64,000 nt of DNA from Impatiens glandulifera (lineage: Eukaryota > Streptophyta > Magnoliopsida > Ericales > Balsaminaceae). Both the position numbers and the translations under genes were made by a program. Below the pieces are notes generated by a model. The model searched no databases. It was not told where the DNA came from and saw only the letters and a list, made by a program, of their open reading frames with translations. Shown piece after piece: positions 1 through 10,679 of this stretch (position 1 is its first letter; each line of letters begins with the position of its first letter). The stretch is taken from assembly GCF_907164915.1 (NCBI RefSeq), contig NC_061870.1:1161501-1225500 (forward strand), written 5' to 3'.

Positions 1-2352
1 CATTGTACCCATGTAATGTTCAAATGGATACATCCATCGATACTGAACAGGTCCCCCAAGCAAAGCCTCAAATGATAAGTGAACCGGGAGATGCATCATG
101 ATGTCGAAAATTGACGGCGGAAAAATCATTTCAAATTTGCAGAGTGTCAATGTAATATCCATGTACAATTGTTCGAGGTCCGCTTGAATCAACTCTTTGA
201 AACACAACAACCGAAAGAACCGAGACAAATTTACTAACGCATCATACACATTATCTGGAAGTAATCCACGGGTTGCTAAAGGAATAAGATATTCCAACAA
301 AATGTGACAATCATGACTCTTTAATCCCGAAATCTTTTTCTCTTCCAAATTTACACAACCACTGATATTTGAGCAAAAACCATCAGGCAACTTGAGATCT
401 TTCAAGAATTTCCAAAAACGTTTTTTATTATCGGATGTCAAAGTGAAAGGCGCTTCTGGATAATGAACCACTCCTTCATCATTTATAGGATGTAACCATG
501 ACTTTATGCCTAATAGTTGTAAGTCTTTACGCGCTTTAGGACCATCCTTCGTCTTCTCTTTCACATTCATTATTGTTCCCAACACGCTATCACAAATATT
601 TTTCTCAATATGCATCACATCCAAATTATGTCTCAATAATAATGATTTCCAATAAGGCAAGCGGAAGAAAATGCTCAATTTGTTCCAATTGTCTCCCCGC
701 GTTTCATGATATATCTTGGTTTTCTTGCTTAGATCCGTACTAAGAATTATGTCTTCTAGGTCTCGTGCTTGCTCGTAACTTTCTTGACCCGTTAACAATC
801 TAGGGGGCTCTCCATAATCAGTTCGACCATCAAACGACTCTTTATCCCTTCTGTATTTGTGCTTCGGTGGAAGGAACCGTCTATGACCCATGTAACATTG
901 TTTGGAACCATGAACCAATCGAAGAGATACTGTGTCGTTGTTACAACAAGGACAAGCAAATTTACCTTTCGTACTCCAGCCCGATAAATTCGCGTATGCG
1001 GGAAAGTCGTTAATGGTCCACAACAATGCCGCTCGCATGTTAAAGTATTGCGAGGTGTGTGCATCAAACGTTCTCACACCAGTTTGCCACAGTTCAGTCA
1101 ACTCGTCGATCAATGGCTGGAGAAATATGTCAATCGCATCTCCCGGACTTTTTGGACCCGGAATTAACATAGATAAAATAAAATTGCTAGAATCCATGCA
1201 AGTAGAGGGTGACACATTATAAGGAACGAGAATAACCGGCCAAACACTATATGACTTTTTTCCATTTGCAAATGGTTGAAACCCATCGCTTGATAAACCT
1301 AGTCTTACGTTTCGAGAATCAGACGCAAAATCTTTATAATTTTCATCAAACGTTTTCCAGGTTAAGGAATCAGCGGGATGTCTCAACGTATCACTATCAA
1401 CTCTTTCTTCTTTATGCCATCTCATCATTGGAGCCGTTTTTGAGGACATGTATAGTCTTTGCAGTCTTGGTATTAGAGGGAAATATCTCAACACCTTCTT
1501 TGGAATGAATTTCCCATTTTGCTTCTCTCGAACTGTCCCACTTGTTTGGTCGACTTTCCATCTTGAAAGACCACAAACTCTACAAGAATCTTCATTTATG
1601 TCGTCTTTCCAAAATAGCATACAGTTGTTCCTACATGCGTCTATCTTGTCATACTTAAGCCCGATATCAGTAATGAATTTTTTACTTTCGTAGTAGGAGT
1701 TTGGCAATTGAGCGTCAATCGGTAATATGTAGTCTTTAAGTAGACGCAACAACATATCGAACGAAGAATTTGTCCATTGACACACATTCTTTATGTGAAG
1801 TAGTTTCAATAGGGCCGATGATTTCGTTATTCGAGCACCTTCATACAATGGACGTTTGGAATCATCAAGCAATTTATAAAATCTCTGCGCATCTTCGACT
1901 GGTTCATGGTTGTTCGGGACATCATTAACGTTGGAGAACATATCGTTTATGAAATTGTGCATATAACGTTCTTCATTGACCTCTTCGTTAACTGTATTAT
2001 TCGTCTCCGTTCTCGGATCGTTGAATTCTGGTACGGCATCCTCTGACTGATCATCATCATCATCGTAGTCATCGCCATCTTCATCGCCATCTTCATTAAC
2101 CACTTGAGTAGTACGTCTTTTTTCTCCATGACAATACCAGTACTCGTAATGCACATTTATTCCATAAATGATGAGGTGAGTCTTCACTTCGTCTATTTCC
2201 ATAAATGGCGTGTTCAAACATTTCACGCAAGGACATTTCACTTTTTGTCGGGATGTACTCCTAACAGCAAACTCGAGGAATTTGTCAACACCTTCCTCGT
2301 AATCTGGATGATCTCGACGTAAGGTCATCCAGCTTTTATCGGGTACTTCCAT
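1..2352 (-). CDS. TNP2-type CACTA transposase (N-terminal 784 residues, partial)
   Basis: The frame is open from the ATG at 2352 to the window edge (784 codons, no stop), and the protein continues beyond. The N-terminus (about residues 1-80) begins MEVPDKSWM and has the cysteine-rich pattern of the plant 'transposase-associated' domain (CPCVKCLN). An acidic stretch follows (about 90-115). The TNP2 core (Transposase_21) has the motifs KIDACRNNCMLFWKDD, CRVCGLSRW, DFPAYANLSGWSTKG and CPCC, and the last visible residues, FEHYMGTM, match the family's conserved YPFERYMG region. The enzyme would act in the nucleus, binding subterminal repeats and cutting the element ends. The start is the first ATG, four bases after a good splice acceptor (TTTTATTAG). 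I see no frameshift. Confidence 0.9.
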   Translation of the reverse strand, partial: MEVPDKSWMTLRRDHPDYEEGVDKFLEFAVRSTSRQKVKCPCVKCLNTPFMEIDEVKTHLIIYGINVHYEYWYCHGEKRRTTQVVNEDGDEDGDDYDDDDDQSEDAVPEFNDPRTETNNTVNEEVNEERYMHNFINDMFSNVNDVPNNHEPVEDAQRFYKLLDDSKRPLYEGARITKSSALLKLLHIKNVCQWTNSSFDMLLRLLKDYILPIDAQLPNSYYESKKFITDIGLKYDKIDACRNNCMLFWKDDINEDSCRVCGLSRWKVDQTSGTVREKQNGKFIPKKVLRYFPLIPRLQRLYMSSKTAPMMRWHKEERVDSDTLRHPADSLTWKTFDENYKDFASDSRNVRLGLSSDGFQPFANGKKSYSVWPVILVPYNVSPSTCMDSSNFILSMLIPGPKSPGDAIDIFLQPLIDELTELWQTGVRTFDAHTSQYFNMRAALLWTINDFPAYANLSGWSTKGKFACPCCNNDTVSLRLVHGSKQCYMGHRRFLPPKHKYRRDKESFDGRTDYGEPPRLLTGQESYEQARDLEDIILSTDLSKKTKIYHETRGDNWNKLSIFFRLPYWKSLLLRHNLDVMHIEKNICDSVLGTIMNVKEKTKDGPKARKDLQLLGIKSWLHPINDEGVVHYPEAPFTLTSDNKKRFWKFLKDLKLPDGFCSNISGCVNLEEKKISGLKSHDCHILLEYLIPLATRGLLPDNVYDALVNLSRFFRLLCFKELIQADLEQLYMDITLTLCKFEMIFPPSIFDIMMHLPVHLSFEALLGGPVQYRWMYPFEHYMGTM

Positions 2353-3810
2353 CTTTCTAATAAAATGGAAAACAACCCAAATTATTATTTACTTAACTTT
2401 GTCTAAATTAATTAGGATTAGATATTTCTAACATAATCTCTACATATCCAACCAAAATTCCACCGTAAATCTAGCATGCATATAATATAACAATATTTCA
2501 TTCTTACGCATTTCAAACCAATCAATTATAATCCAACATAACTTTATTCATACACAATTCATTCCATATATAAATTCCAACCTAAAATGAAATCTAATTG
2601 AAACTCAATCTAATTCAACATTTCAAACATAATCTAACATAATTAATCAACCCAAACATAAATGAAACTTAAGTCTCACATTAAAATCTATCATAAATCA
2701 ACCCTAAACATAAATCAAACTTAAATCTAACATTAAAATCTAACATAATTCTAACATTAAATCTAATATAAATCTAACATTAAAACTAACATAAATCAAA
2801 CATTAAATTACTAACCTAACCATATAATAAAACAACAATAACTAACCTTGCACAAAAAGAGCAACGAAGAAGAAGAGCGGGCGGTGTACGTAGATCGAAC
2901 AATAATAAACCCTATTAATCAAACAATAAAGTATGAATCAAAAACCAAATCCAACAATTCATACAAAATTAACTCAAACCAAAAATCAAAATAAAAATGA
3001 AACCAATCTAAACTAAATCAAACCAAAATCAAACTTCAATCCAACCAAAAGCAAACCAACATCAAACCAATCTAACCTAAATCAAACCAAAATCAAATTT
3101 CAATTCAACCAAAATCAAACCAACGTGAAACCAATCCAACCTAAATCTAACAAACATCAAACCAATCTAACCTAAATGAACAATAATCAATGCATTCACA
3201 AACTCAAATCTAACCTAAACAAACAATAATAATCAATTCATTATTCAATACATGAATGTAACCTAAAGTTAACCCAAATCATACCAAAAACAAATAAAAA
3301 TGAAACCAAAACCTTAATTTAAACAAGATCTAATCTAAATCAAAATGCAATCAAACCAAAATCAGTCTTCAATCAAACAAAAATCCAAAATCTAACCTAA
3401 AATTCATACCTAAAATTCATACATACAAATTCAAACCCTAAAAATCTAACCTGAACTACAATCCTAATTCTAATAAACCATCATTTCAATTCAAATATAT
3501 ATATATATATTACAGCTTACCTTTGGTCGGAGGAGAAGAGCAGCTGAAGGAGGAGAAGACCAACGGCTGAAGGAGGAGAAGGGCGTCGGTCGTTGGCGTC
3601 GGTCGTTGGCGGCGGCGTCGTCGTCTGTCGCTCGTCGTCTTGGGTCGGCGGCGTCCTTGGTCGGCGGCGTCTTCAATCAGGCGGCGTCGATTGTGGGTTC
3701 TGGCGTGGATTTCGGCTAAGGGGGCGGAAGAGAGAAGCGGGAGCGAAAAGGGAAAAGGGAAAGAAGAAATGGGAAGAAGAAAAGGCGCGGCTGGTTTTTA
3801 TTTTTATTAT
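2353..3810 (-). promoter_or_regulatory. Leader exon and AT-rich leader intron of the TNP2 gene
   Basis: On the minus strand a GC- and pyrimidine-rich stretch (3790-3521) ends in a consensus donor, CCAAAG|GTAAGCTG (cut between 3521 and 3520). The next ~1160 bases are AT-rich degenerate repeats of the type AAATCTAACCTAAATCAAACC with a short (AT)n tract. They end at TTTTATTAG|AAAG just before the TNP2 ATG, which fits one long leader intron (3520-2357). A GC-richer island at about 2850-2906, followed by GCAAG|GTTAGTTATT, could be an alternative noncoding exon. A weak TATA-like run (AATAATAAAAATAAAAACC) lies at 3790-3812. The short open frames in the GC-rich leader look incidental. Confidence 0.5.
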
Positions 3811-4570
3811 TTCCGAAAGTTTAATTAAAACTTTCGGTTTTTACATTGATCAAAACCGAAGGTTTTAATAAAACTTTCGGTTTTTGATCAATGTAAAAAC
3901 CGAAGGTTTTATTTAAACTTTCGGTTTAGATGAATGTAAAAACCGAAGGTTTCATTTAAACTTTCGGTTTTATCAATATAAAACCCGAAGGTTAGACTAA
4001 AACCTTCGGTTTTCAATTTCATATTTCCGAGAGTTGTCAAATAATCTCTCGTTTTTGATAACTAATTCCGAGAGTTCTATAATAAACTTTCGGTTTTACA
4101 ATTTGGAAAAATTTAAAATTCATTTGTTTATCACTTTCTAATAGCATTGAACATCATCAATTTAACTCATTTCATATCCTTAAAATATTTTCCAATACAT
4201 ATGATCAAACATTACACAAATACATAAGATAATCAAACACAAACATTCAAATACACTTCTCTATATAATCAAACACATTCATGAACATTTTAAGATTAAA
4301 CACAATATTAATTTTTAAAATACAACACACAATAGATTATTTTTGTTAGGAGTCTATATGTGAAGGTAAAAACCACTATAATTTAAGAAATGAGAAGTGA
4401 TGTTTCCGAAAGTTTTATCATTACTTTCGGAAATAGCCATGAAAACCGAAAGGTTTAGATAAAACTCTCAGTCTTGAAAACGGTAAAACCGAAAGTTATA
4501 TTATTACCTTTCGGTTTTTGATAGTTATTTCCGAAAGTTCAATAAATAACTTTCGGAATTATCACTTTAC
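3811..4570. repeat. CACTA internal inverted repeats (AACCGAAGG / CTTTCGGTT family)
   Basis: Short palindromic units such as AAACCGAAGGTTT and AAACTTTCGGTTT recur about every 20-60 bases at 3815-4085 and again at 4395-4565, often as facing pairs able to form hairpins. The two blocks are separated by AT-rich spacer that is itself repeated (4110-4300 resembles 4565-4800). In CACTA elements such motifs are transposase binding sites near the ends. Here the same motif also sits between the two genes. Confidence 0.75.
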
Positions 4571-4878
4571 CACTTGTCAAATTCATTTGTTTATCAATTT
4601 TCTAATAACCTTCAACAACATTAATTTAACACATTTGATATCCTTCAAATATTGCATAATCCATATGATCAAACATTACACACATTCATAAGATAATCAA
4701 ACATAAACATTCAAATACACTTATCTATATATAATAATCAAACACAACCATAAACACTTTAACATTAAACACAATATTAATTTTTAAAATAGAACGCACA
4801 ATAGATTATATTAGTTAGTAGTTGATATTATTTGGTTAAAAACAAAATAATTTAGGAGTTAAGGTATTTTTAATCTAT

Positions 4879-5487
4879 GGGAAAAACCGAAGGTTTATTT
4901 GAAAACCTTCGGTTTTATCCCTTCCCCACACTTAGAGAATTTTCAGATTTTTTATACCATGGGTCAAAACCGAAGGTTTTCAGATAAACCTTCGGTTTTA
5001 TCCCTTCCCCACACTTAGAGAATTTTCAGATTTTTTATACCATGGGTCAAAACCGAAGGTTTTCAGATAAACCTTCGGTTTTATCCCTTCCCCCACACTT
5101 AGAAAATTTTCAGATATTTTTATACCATGGGTCAAAACCGAAGGTTTTCAGATAAACCTTCGGTTTTATCCCTTCCCCCACACTTAGAAAATTTTCAGAT
5201 ATTTTTATACCATGGGTCAAAACCGAAGGTTTTCAAATAAACCTTCGGTTTTATCCCTTCCCCACACTTAGAGAATTTTCAGATTTTTTATACCATGGGT
5301 CAAAACCGAAGGTTTTCAGATAAACCTTCGGTTTTATCCCTTCCCCCACACTTAGAAAATTTTCAGATATTTTTATACCATGGGTCAAAACCGAAGGTTT
5401 TCAAATAAACCTTCGGTTTTAGCCCTTTAGATTTTTTTAAAAGAGGGTTAAAACCGAAGGTTTTGAAACGAACCTTCGGTTTTGGCA
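4879..5487. repeat. Tandem array of 82-85 bp hairpin units
   Basis: Units begin at 4879, 4961, 5044, 5129, 5214, 5297 and 5382, giving seven units and then a degenerate tail. Each contains AAACCGAAGGTTT, a 4-6 base spacer and AAACCTTCGGTTT (a hairpin), then a constant block containing TTCCCCACACTTAGA. Units alternate between two slightly different lengths, which suggests amplification in blocks. Confidence 0.9.
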
Positions 5488-5681
5488 AGGCTGTTTTTTT
5501 TAATAAGATTAAAAGTAGACAAATAGAACATATAATTAATTAACAACATATTCAAACCAAACCAAAACAAACCAACCAAACATAATACTAATAATTCATG
5601 AATATTAAAACAAAACACATACAAATATTGTCATCGTTCGTACAGAAAAACCAATAAAAACATAATAAAGCTAGAAATTAT

Positions 5682-5975
5682 TTAATTATTAGATGGGGTG
5701 GAAGGAGGGGGTGGTTGATTCAGTCGACTCCTCAACACCACAAGTTCCTGTTCGAGATTCTCTAATCTCTGGGCCATTTCGGCCCTGTCCGTTTTAATTT
5801 CACTAAGCAAACGACCTCTTTCCGCATCCCTTAATCGGATTTGTTCCATTTCCAGCGTCATTTGTCTTACCTCTTCCTCACGTGCCGCAATTTCTGATTG
5901 TGCTATCAGATTCTGGTAAAACGGATGCAGTTTCTCCGGTGTACGTCGAAGTCGCTGCCATGTCGAATCACCCAT
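5682..5975 (-). CDS. Small coiled-coil protein of the CACTA element (TNPA-like C-terminus)
   Basis: The product has 97 residues. About residues 20-85 are rich in E, R, Q and L with heptad-like spacing and would form a coiled coil; the end is proline-rich (QPPPPSTPSNN). The ATG lies three bases after a splice acceptor (GCATTTAG at 5979-5983) that pairs with a donor CGTTCAG|GTAATTTG at 6129/6130, implying a 151-nt leader intron and a short noncoding first exon. The TNPA-like gene at 16733-18005 also ends in a coiled coil followed by polyproline, so this is probably the short DNA-binding or oligomerisation partner of TNP2, or what remains of it. It is much shorter than a complete TNPA. Confidence 0.6.
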   Translation of the reverse strand: MGDSTWQRLRRTPEKLHPFYQNLIAQSEIAAREEEVRQMTLEMEQIRLRDAERGRLLSEIKTDRAEMAQRLENLEQELVVLRSRLNQPPPPSTPSNN

Positions 5976-6240
5976 ATCCTAAATGCATTTTCAGATATAT
6001 GTATATATATATTAATAAAAAAAATAGCGTAAACTAGCATAAATCTAGATCTATAATATATATATACAAACTTAAGAAATCTAAATCTTATAATAAACAA
6101 AACAAAAAAAAGCAAATGAAACAAATTACCTGAACGAGAGAGGAGAAGAATAGGAGAAGAACCGCTTGGAGGAGGCAGGCGGCGGCGCGGAAGAGAGAGA
6201 AAGGAGGGAGGAGTGAAATGAAAAAGAGAAGGGTTAGGGT

Positions 6241-6253
6241 TTGTATTTATAGA
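6241..6253 (-). promoter_or_regulatory. TATA box of the CACTA 5' promoter
   Basis: The minus strand reads CTATAAATACAAACCC. The pyrimidine-rich leader starts about 30 nt downstream and leads to the donor at 6129. The box sits just inside the subterminal repeats, the usual place for the CACTA promoter. Confidence 0.7.
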
Positions 6254-6729
6254 GGTTGATGCCGAAGGTTTTCATAAAACTTTCGGTTTTGATATTAGTC
6301 AAAACCGAGGGTTTATTAAAGACCCTTCGGAAAAAACCAATACCAAAATTAGAATTTTTTTTAATGAGCAAAACCGAAGGTTATTTTGTAAAACTTTCGG
6401 AAATGAACTTTTCAAAAAAGGCAAAACCGAAGGTTCTTTAAATAACCCTCGTAATTAAAAAACCAAGGGAAATAAAAACCGAAGGTTTTTACAAAAACCT
6501 TCGCAAATAGCCGACATCCAACACTTAGAATTTTTTTGGGTTTTTTGGGAATGTAAAAACCGAAAGTTCTTTGTAGAACTTTCGGTAATGATTAATAAAA
6601 CCGAAGGTTTTACACCCCTCTCGGAATCTATTTTTTATACCGAAAGATTTGTTCCTCTCGGGAGTATTTAGGAGAGTTTTACAAAACCTTCGGTAAAAAC
6701 CGTCGGTAAAGGTCATTTTTTTACCAGTG
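6254..6729 (-). repeat. CACTA subterminal repeat region and terminal inverted repeat
   Basis: At least a dozen copies of (A)ACCGAAGGTT and its complement, in both directions, fill the last ~470 bases. The terminal repeat is at 6711-6729. The host bases just outside are GTT, which would be one copy of the 3-bp target duplication. Confidence 0.85.
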
Positions 6730-8200
6730 GTTTCATTTTTTATTTAAATTCCTTAAGTTGAATTAGATGTTAGGAGTGTGGAGAAAATGCTAAAATTCAA
6801 TATTAAAAAAAATAGAATTTTATTAATAACATACGTAATTTTTTTATATATATGCATATCTTGTACCAATGTAATTTTTCCTCATTATTATTGGTTTTCG
6901 CTATAAAATTTCTCACCATTTTGCGATGACTTATTAATATTTAGTTTTATCTTTTGATTCTAATCTTGTAACAAAAAATATTTTACTTACATAATTTTTA
7001 CATCAATTCTAACTTTTATTCTTTATTTACTGTAAACTAAAATGATCAAAACTCTATCTCACAAACTTATTAAATATAATTCAACGATACAGTAGTATTG
7101 CAATTATGATGAGATTTGCCAAATTTCAAATAAATAGACCCGTTATTCCAATTTCACCTATAACAGTATATAACATTAAGGAAATTAAACTTTTCCGGAT
7201 ATACAATTGATTTATAAAGAAGTATTCTAGCCTAGTTTGATTCTCTATGTGATCGATTTTTGATTGCGCTAAAGAATAATGATCCCAATAAACAAAATAC
7301 TTACTTGTATTAAATCAACAAGAATAAGTGACAAAGTGGTACTAAATATGTATGATAACATAAGTCTAACTCATGATGCTTAGCTTATAATTAAAGTGGC
7401 AGCTAGTTGGAAAAGTAGTGCTCTTTGGTGACTAAATATTTTAGTTTGACCACGAAAGATCAGCCAAAGTAGATGGTGGAGGGTCAGATCTTCACATGAT
7501 AATTTGTTTTCTGTCTGGTCCCTCTCCAATATTGCCCCTTCTTAGGGATGGAACCTTTCATCCCATCAAATCTTTTCTATTCCATCACTCACTCCCACTG
7601 TACGTCCAAATCCCAAACCTAACACATAACCCTAGCTTTTTGACCTTTTTACATGCATTCCTTTCATGCTTCTTATCTCCCCATCCACAATGAAAGTAAC
7701 GCACACCAAACTTGTTCTAATAACATCATCTTCATCACAAAGATTGGATATCCAAAGATCCCTTTATAAATTTAATTTTTTAATTAATTTATCTTGAGTG
7801 GTTTGTTATCTTCTTTACAAACATAATAATTATAAGTATAGTATTCAAACATTGAAAATAAATTTATTTTTATGTGACCTATGCAAATGTATAGATTGGA
7901 TTTTCCAAGGACTTAACCCTCAATAAGATTGACGGAGTACTCAACAAACCTCTACATATGGATAAATGATTATAGCTACTAATAATTATTTTATTTTTTT
8001 GAAATATAGTTACAAACATTTCATTAAAATCCCAAAAGTGAGAGGGTTAAAAATAAAGTTAGACAAACAATATTTATAATTAAAGATGATAATCAAAAGA
8101 CCCTTAAAAACTGATTAGTAGCATTCATACATTTAAAAAAAATAGAGATTTCAAACAGAAAAGACTAAATTATAACTTAACCATCACAGCCTAGCAATTT
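6730..8200. other. AT-rich spacer, no gene recognised
   Basis: The sequence is low-copy in appearance and AT-rich. The stretch 7440-7700 is less AT-rich and pyrimidine-rich on the plus strand; its short open frame (7496-7693) has no recognisable domain. Nothing else supportable. Confidence 0.6.
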
Positions 8201-8257
8201 CGCATACTATCCGTTTTCATTGATAGGTCTTCTTCCCCTTCCTCTTCCTTTTCCCCT

Positions 8258-9048
8258 TCATTTGACGATGAAAGGAGATGTATTAAAGAGGGTGATTATT
8301 CTTGTTATTTTTCTCAATTTGACTTCTCTTTTTGTACGAGCTCGTTCTGATTTGATAAAAGAATTGTTTCTAAGAATTTTAGGGTGTTTATCTTTGTTAT
8401 CTTCAAGTTGAAATTTTGTGTTCTTGTCTTCCTTATCTTTGGCTTCAGCTTCAGACTCCACTTTGGTTTTGAATCTTCTTTATCGGTTTTAAAATTCCCA
8501 GTTTCATCTTTGAAATTATGATTATCTTCCTCTTGAGTTTCCTCAACAACTTGATGTTTATCTTCCATTTATATCCTAGTCCTTCGCATTATAAAAAGTT
8601 TTCTTTTCCTCTTCACCTTGATTTCCTTTACTTCATTTTCTTCTCTTTTCTTTTCCTAGAATCCTTCTTACTTTCTTCTACAACTGTTTGATTATTGAGT
8701 TTAACTTTCCTCTATTTCCTTCTTTTTCTTTTCTACTTCTTGACTTTTCTGGTTTTTCTTCTCTTCTTCGTTAGATTTATCACATTTATTGTGCATGAAT
8801 GTGTTACAAAAAGCACACATCTTTGGTTTCCATTCATAAGAGATCTCCATGACATTGTTCTTTCCTTTCCTGTAAAAAATTATCATTTTCATTGGAAGAA
8901 CACTCCTAGGATGCACTTTAATTCTAGTTCTAACAAAGGACAAGTCATCTCCTCCTTTAGTTATTAGGTCCATATATAATGATTTCCCAATTGTACCTGC
9001 AAAATGACTAATTACTTTAGCATTGTACATGTGGTCTGAAATGTTCAA
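8258..9048 (-). pseudogene. LINE ORF1 (gag-like) remnant
   Basis: The minus strand around 9048-8701 encodes a segment resembling the second half of plant LINE ORF1 (the region between DUF4283 and the zinc knuckle). It contains GTIGKSLYMD, SFVRTRIKV and EISYEWKPKMCAFC, matching the usual 'IGKPLYVD ... YEWKPPRCxxC' pattern. The knuckle is imperfect: the spacing is CX2CX4HX2C instead of CX2CX4HX4C. A lysine/glutamate-rich tail follows, broken by stops, with a further charged stretch to 8258. There is no proper start: an in-frame TGA lies just upstream and sequence to about 9300 is decayed. No endonuclease or RT follows to the left. Confidence 0.5.
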
Positions 9049-9444
9049 AAGTCATAAGCAAAAGTGATAAAATTCTGAAATATTAGGCCCGAAAGAAAAA
9101 TAACGCAAAGAATCAGAATTTTCAACTATAGACAAACTTCAGTATCAAACAAGCATTTTTTTAAAGCAATCGATTATGGCATACAATGTTGGTTCGTTTG
9201 GTTCATGGTGCCAGATCATGAATGCTTGGATATACAATCTTTGAGTGTTAGGTTCATCTTTTGATTTTCTAAAACAATGTCGGGTCTATATTATGACCCG
9301 AAATAAAATTTTAGAACACAACACCAGATTGTGTGTTCTTGAATATTATTAGTCTTTCGTGGGAGAAAGATAATGTGTTTGTAGCATCTTTCTTTTATCA
9401 TGAATATCATGAAATGGATGTTCATGAATTAAGCATATGTGTTT

Positions 9445-10650
9445 CTAATGAGAACTTAGTAGCAAGATCAGAAAATAACCAATAGTTCCTCATCATCTTT
9501 ACAATATGAGAACTTAGTGTTTATATTTGTTCCTCATTATCGCATCGTTATGAGAACTTAGTGTTTTCCCAACAGCTCCTCGTCATTTCATCTATAAGAT
9601 AACTTAGTGTATCGTTGTAGTTACTGATCATCGCATTGATACGAGAACTTAGTGTTTTCTAGTACTTCCTCATCATCGAATAGATATGAGAACTCATTGT
9701 TTCCCAGTAGTTTCTCATCATCACATCCATATGAGAATTTAGTATTTCGTAGTAGTTCATCATCATCAAATCGATATGAGAATTTACTATTTCCCATCAA
9801 TTTCTCATTATCACATTAATATGAGATCTAAGTGTTTCTCAATAGTTCCTCATCATCGTCTGGATATGAGAACATAGTGTTTCCTAATAATTCCTCATCA
9901 TCGCATTGATATGAGATCTCAGTGTTTCTCAATAGTTCCTCACCATTGCATCGATATGAGAATTTAGTGTTTCTCAGTAGTTCCTCATCATTGCATCGAT
10001 ATGGGAACTCAATATTTCCCAGCACTTCCTCATCATCGCATCGATATGAGAAATTAGTGTTTCCTAGTAGTTTCTCATCATCGCATCAATATGAGAACTT
10101 AGTGTTTCCCAGAAGTTCCTTATCATTGCATTGATATGAGAACTTAGTGTTTCCCAACATTTTCTTATTATCGCGTCGATATAAGAACTTAATATTTCCC
10201 AATAGTTCCTCATCATCGCATCGACATGAAAACTATGTGTTTCCCAACATTTCCTCATCATCTTATCGATATGAGGACTTAGTATTTCCCTGCAAATTCC
10301 TCAACATCGTATCAATATGAGAAATCAGTGTTTCCCAACAGTTCCTCATCATCGCATCGATATGAGGACTAATGTTTCTTAGTAGTTCCTCATCATCACA
10401 TTGATATGAAGTCTCATTATTTCCCAACAGTTTCTCATCGTCGCATCAATATGAGAACTTAGTGTTTTCCTAGCAGTTCCTCATCATTATATCAACATGA
10501 TAATTCACTGTTTTACTTGTAGTTCCTCATCATTACATCGATATGAGGACTCAATGTTTTCGCCAGTTCCTCATCATCTCTTTGATATGAGAACATAGTG
10601 TCTTCGGTTGTGTCTAATCATTTTATAGATATGAGGATTCGATATTCCTA
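9445..10650. repeat. 45-bp minisatellite, about 27 copies
   Basis: A unit close to TTCCTCATCATCGCATCGAT + ATGAGAACTTAGTGTTTCCC + AGTAG repeats with 45-bp spacing (GAGAAC-type marks at 9552, 9597, 9643, 9688, 9733, 9778, 9823 and onward). Copies differ by scattered substitutions and rare 1-2 base indels. Since 45 is a multiple of 3, short open frames appear on both strands with a 15-residue period; I regard them as by-products. Confidence 0.9.
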
Positions 10651-10679
10651 AATTAAAATAGTGTGGACATTGGTAGACT

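Larger units (their letters stand above)
1..6729 (-). mobile_element. CACTA (En/Spm) DNA transposon, 5' part, open at left edge
   Basis: The element is read right to left. Its terminus is at 6729, where the minus strand begins CACTGGTAAAAAAATGACC, a CACTA-type terminal inverted repeat. Inward come subterminal repeats built on AACCGAAGG / CCTTCGGTT, a TATA promoter, a small coiled-coil gene, further hairpin repeats, a second leader and the TNP2 transposase, which runs off the window. The other terminus and the 3-bp target duplication cannot be checked. The order of parts, the transposase domain and the terminal sequence all agree with the superfamily. The transposase frame is uninterrupted over the part seen, so the copy may be fairly young. 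Confidence 0.9.

Noticed and set aside
3491..3868. Arginine/glycine-rich proteins encoded on both strands near 3.6 kb
   Set aside because: Low-complexity GC-rich leader sequence; no domain; better explained as the TNP2 leader exon.
9828..10261. Repetitive open frames on both strands of the minisatellite, possible repeat proteins
   Set aside because: They follow from a 45-bp period; no start context, no domain, and frames occur on both strands equally.
9445..10650. Regular repeats, possible CRISPR array
   Set aside because: Contiguous tandem units without unique spacers, in plant DNA.
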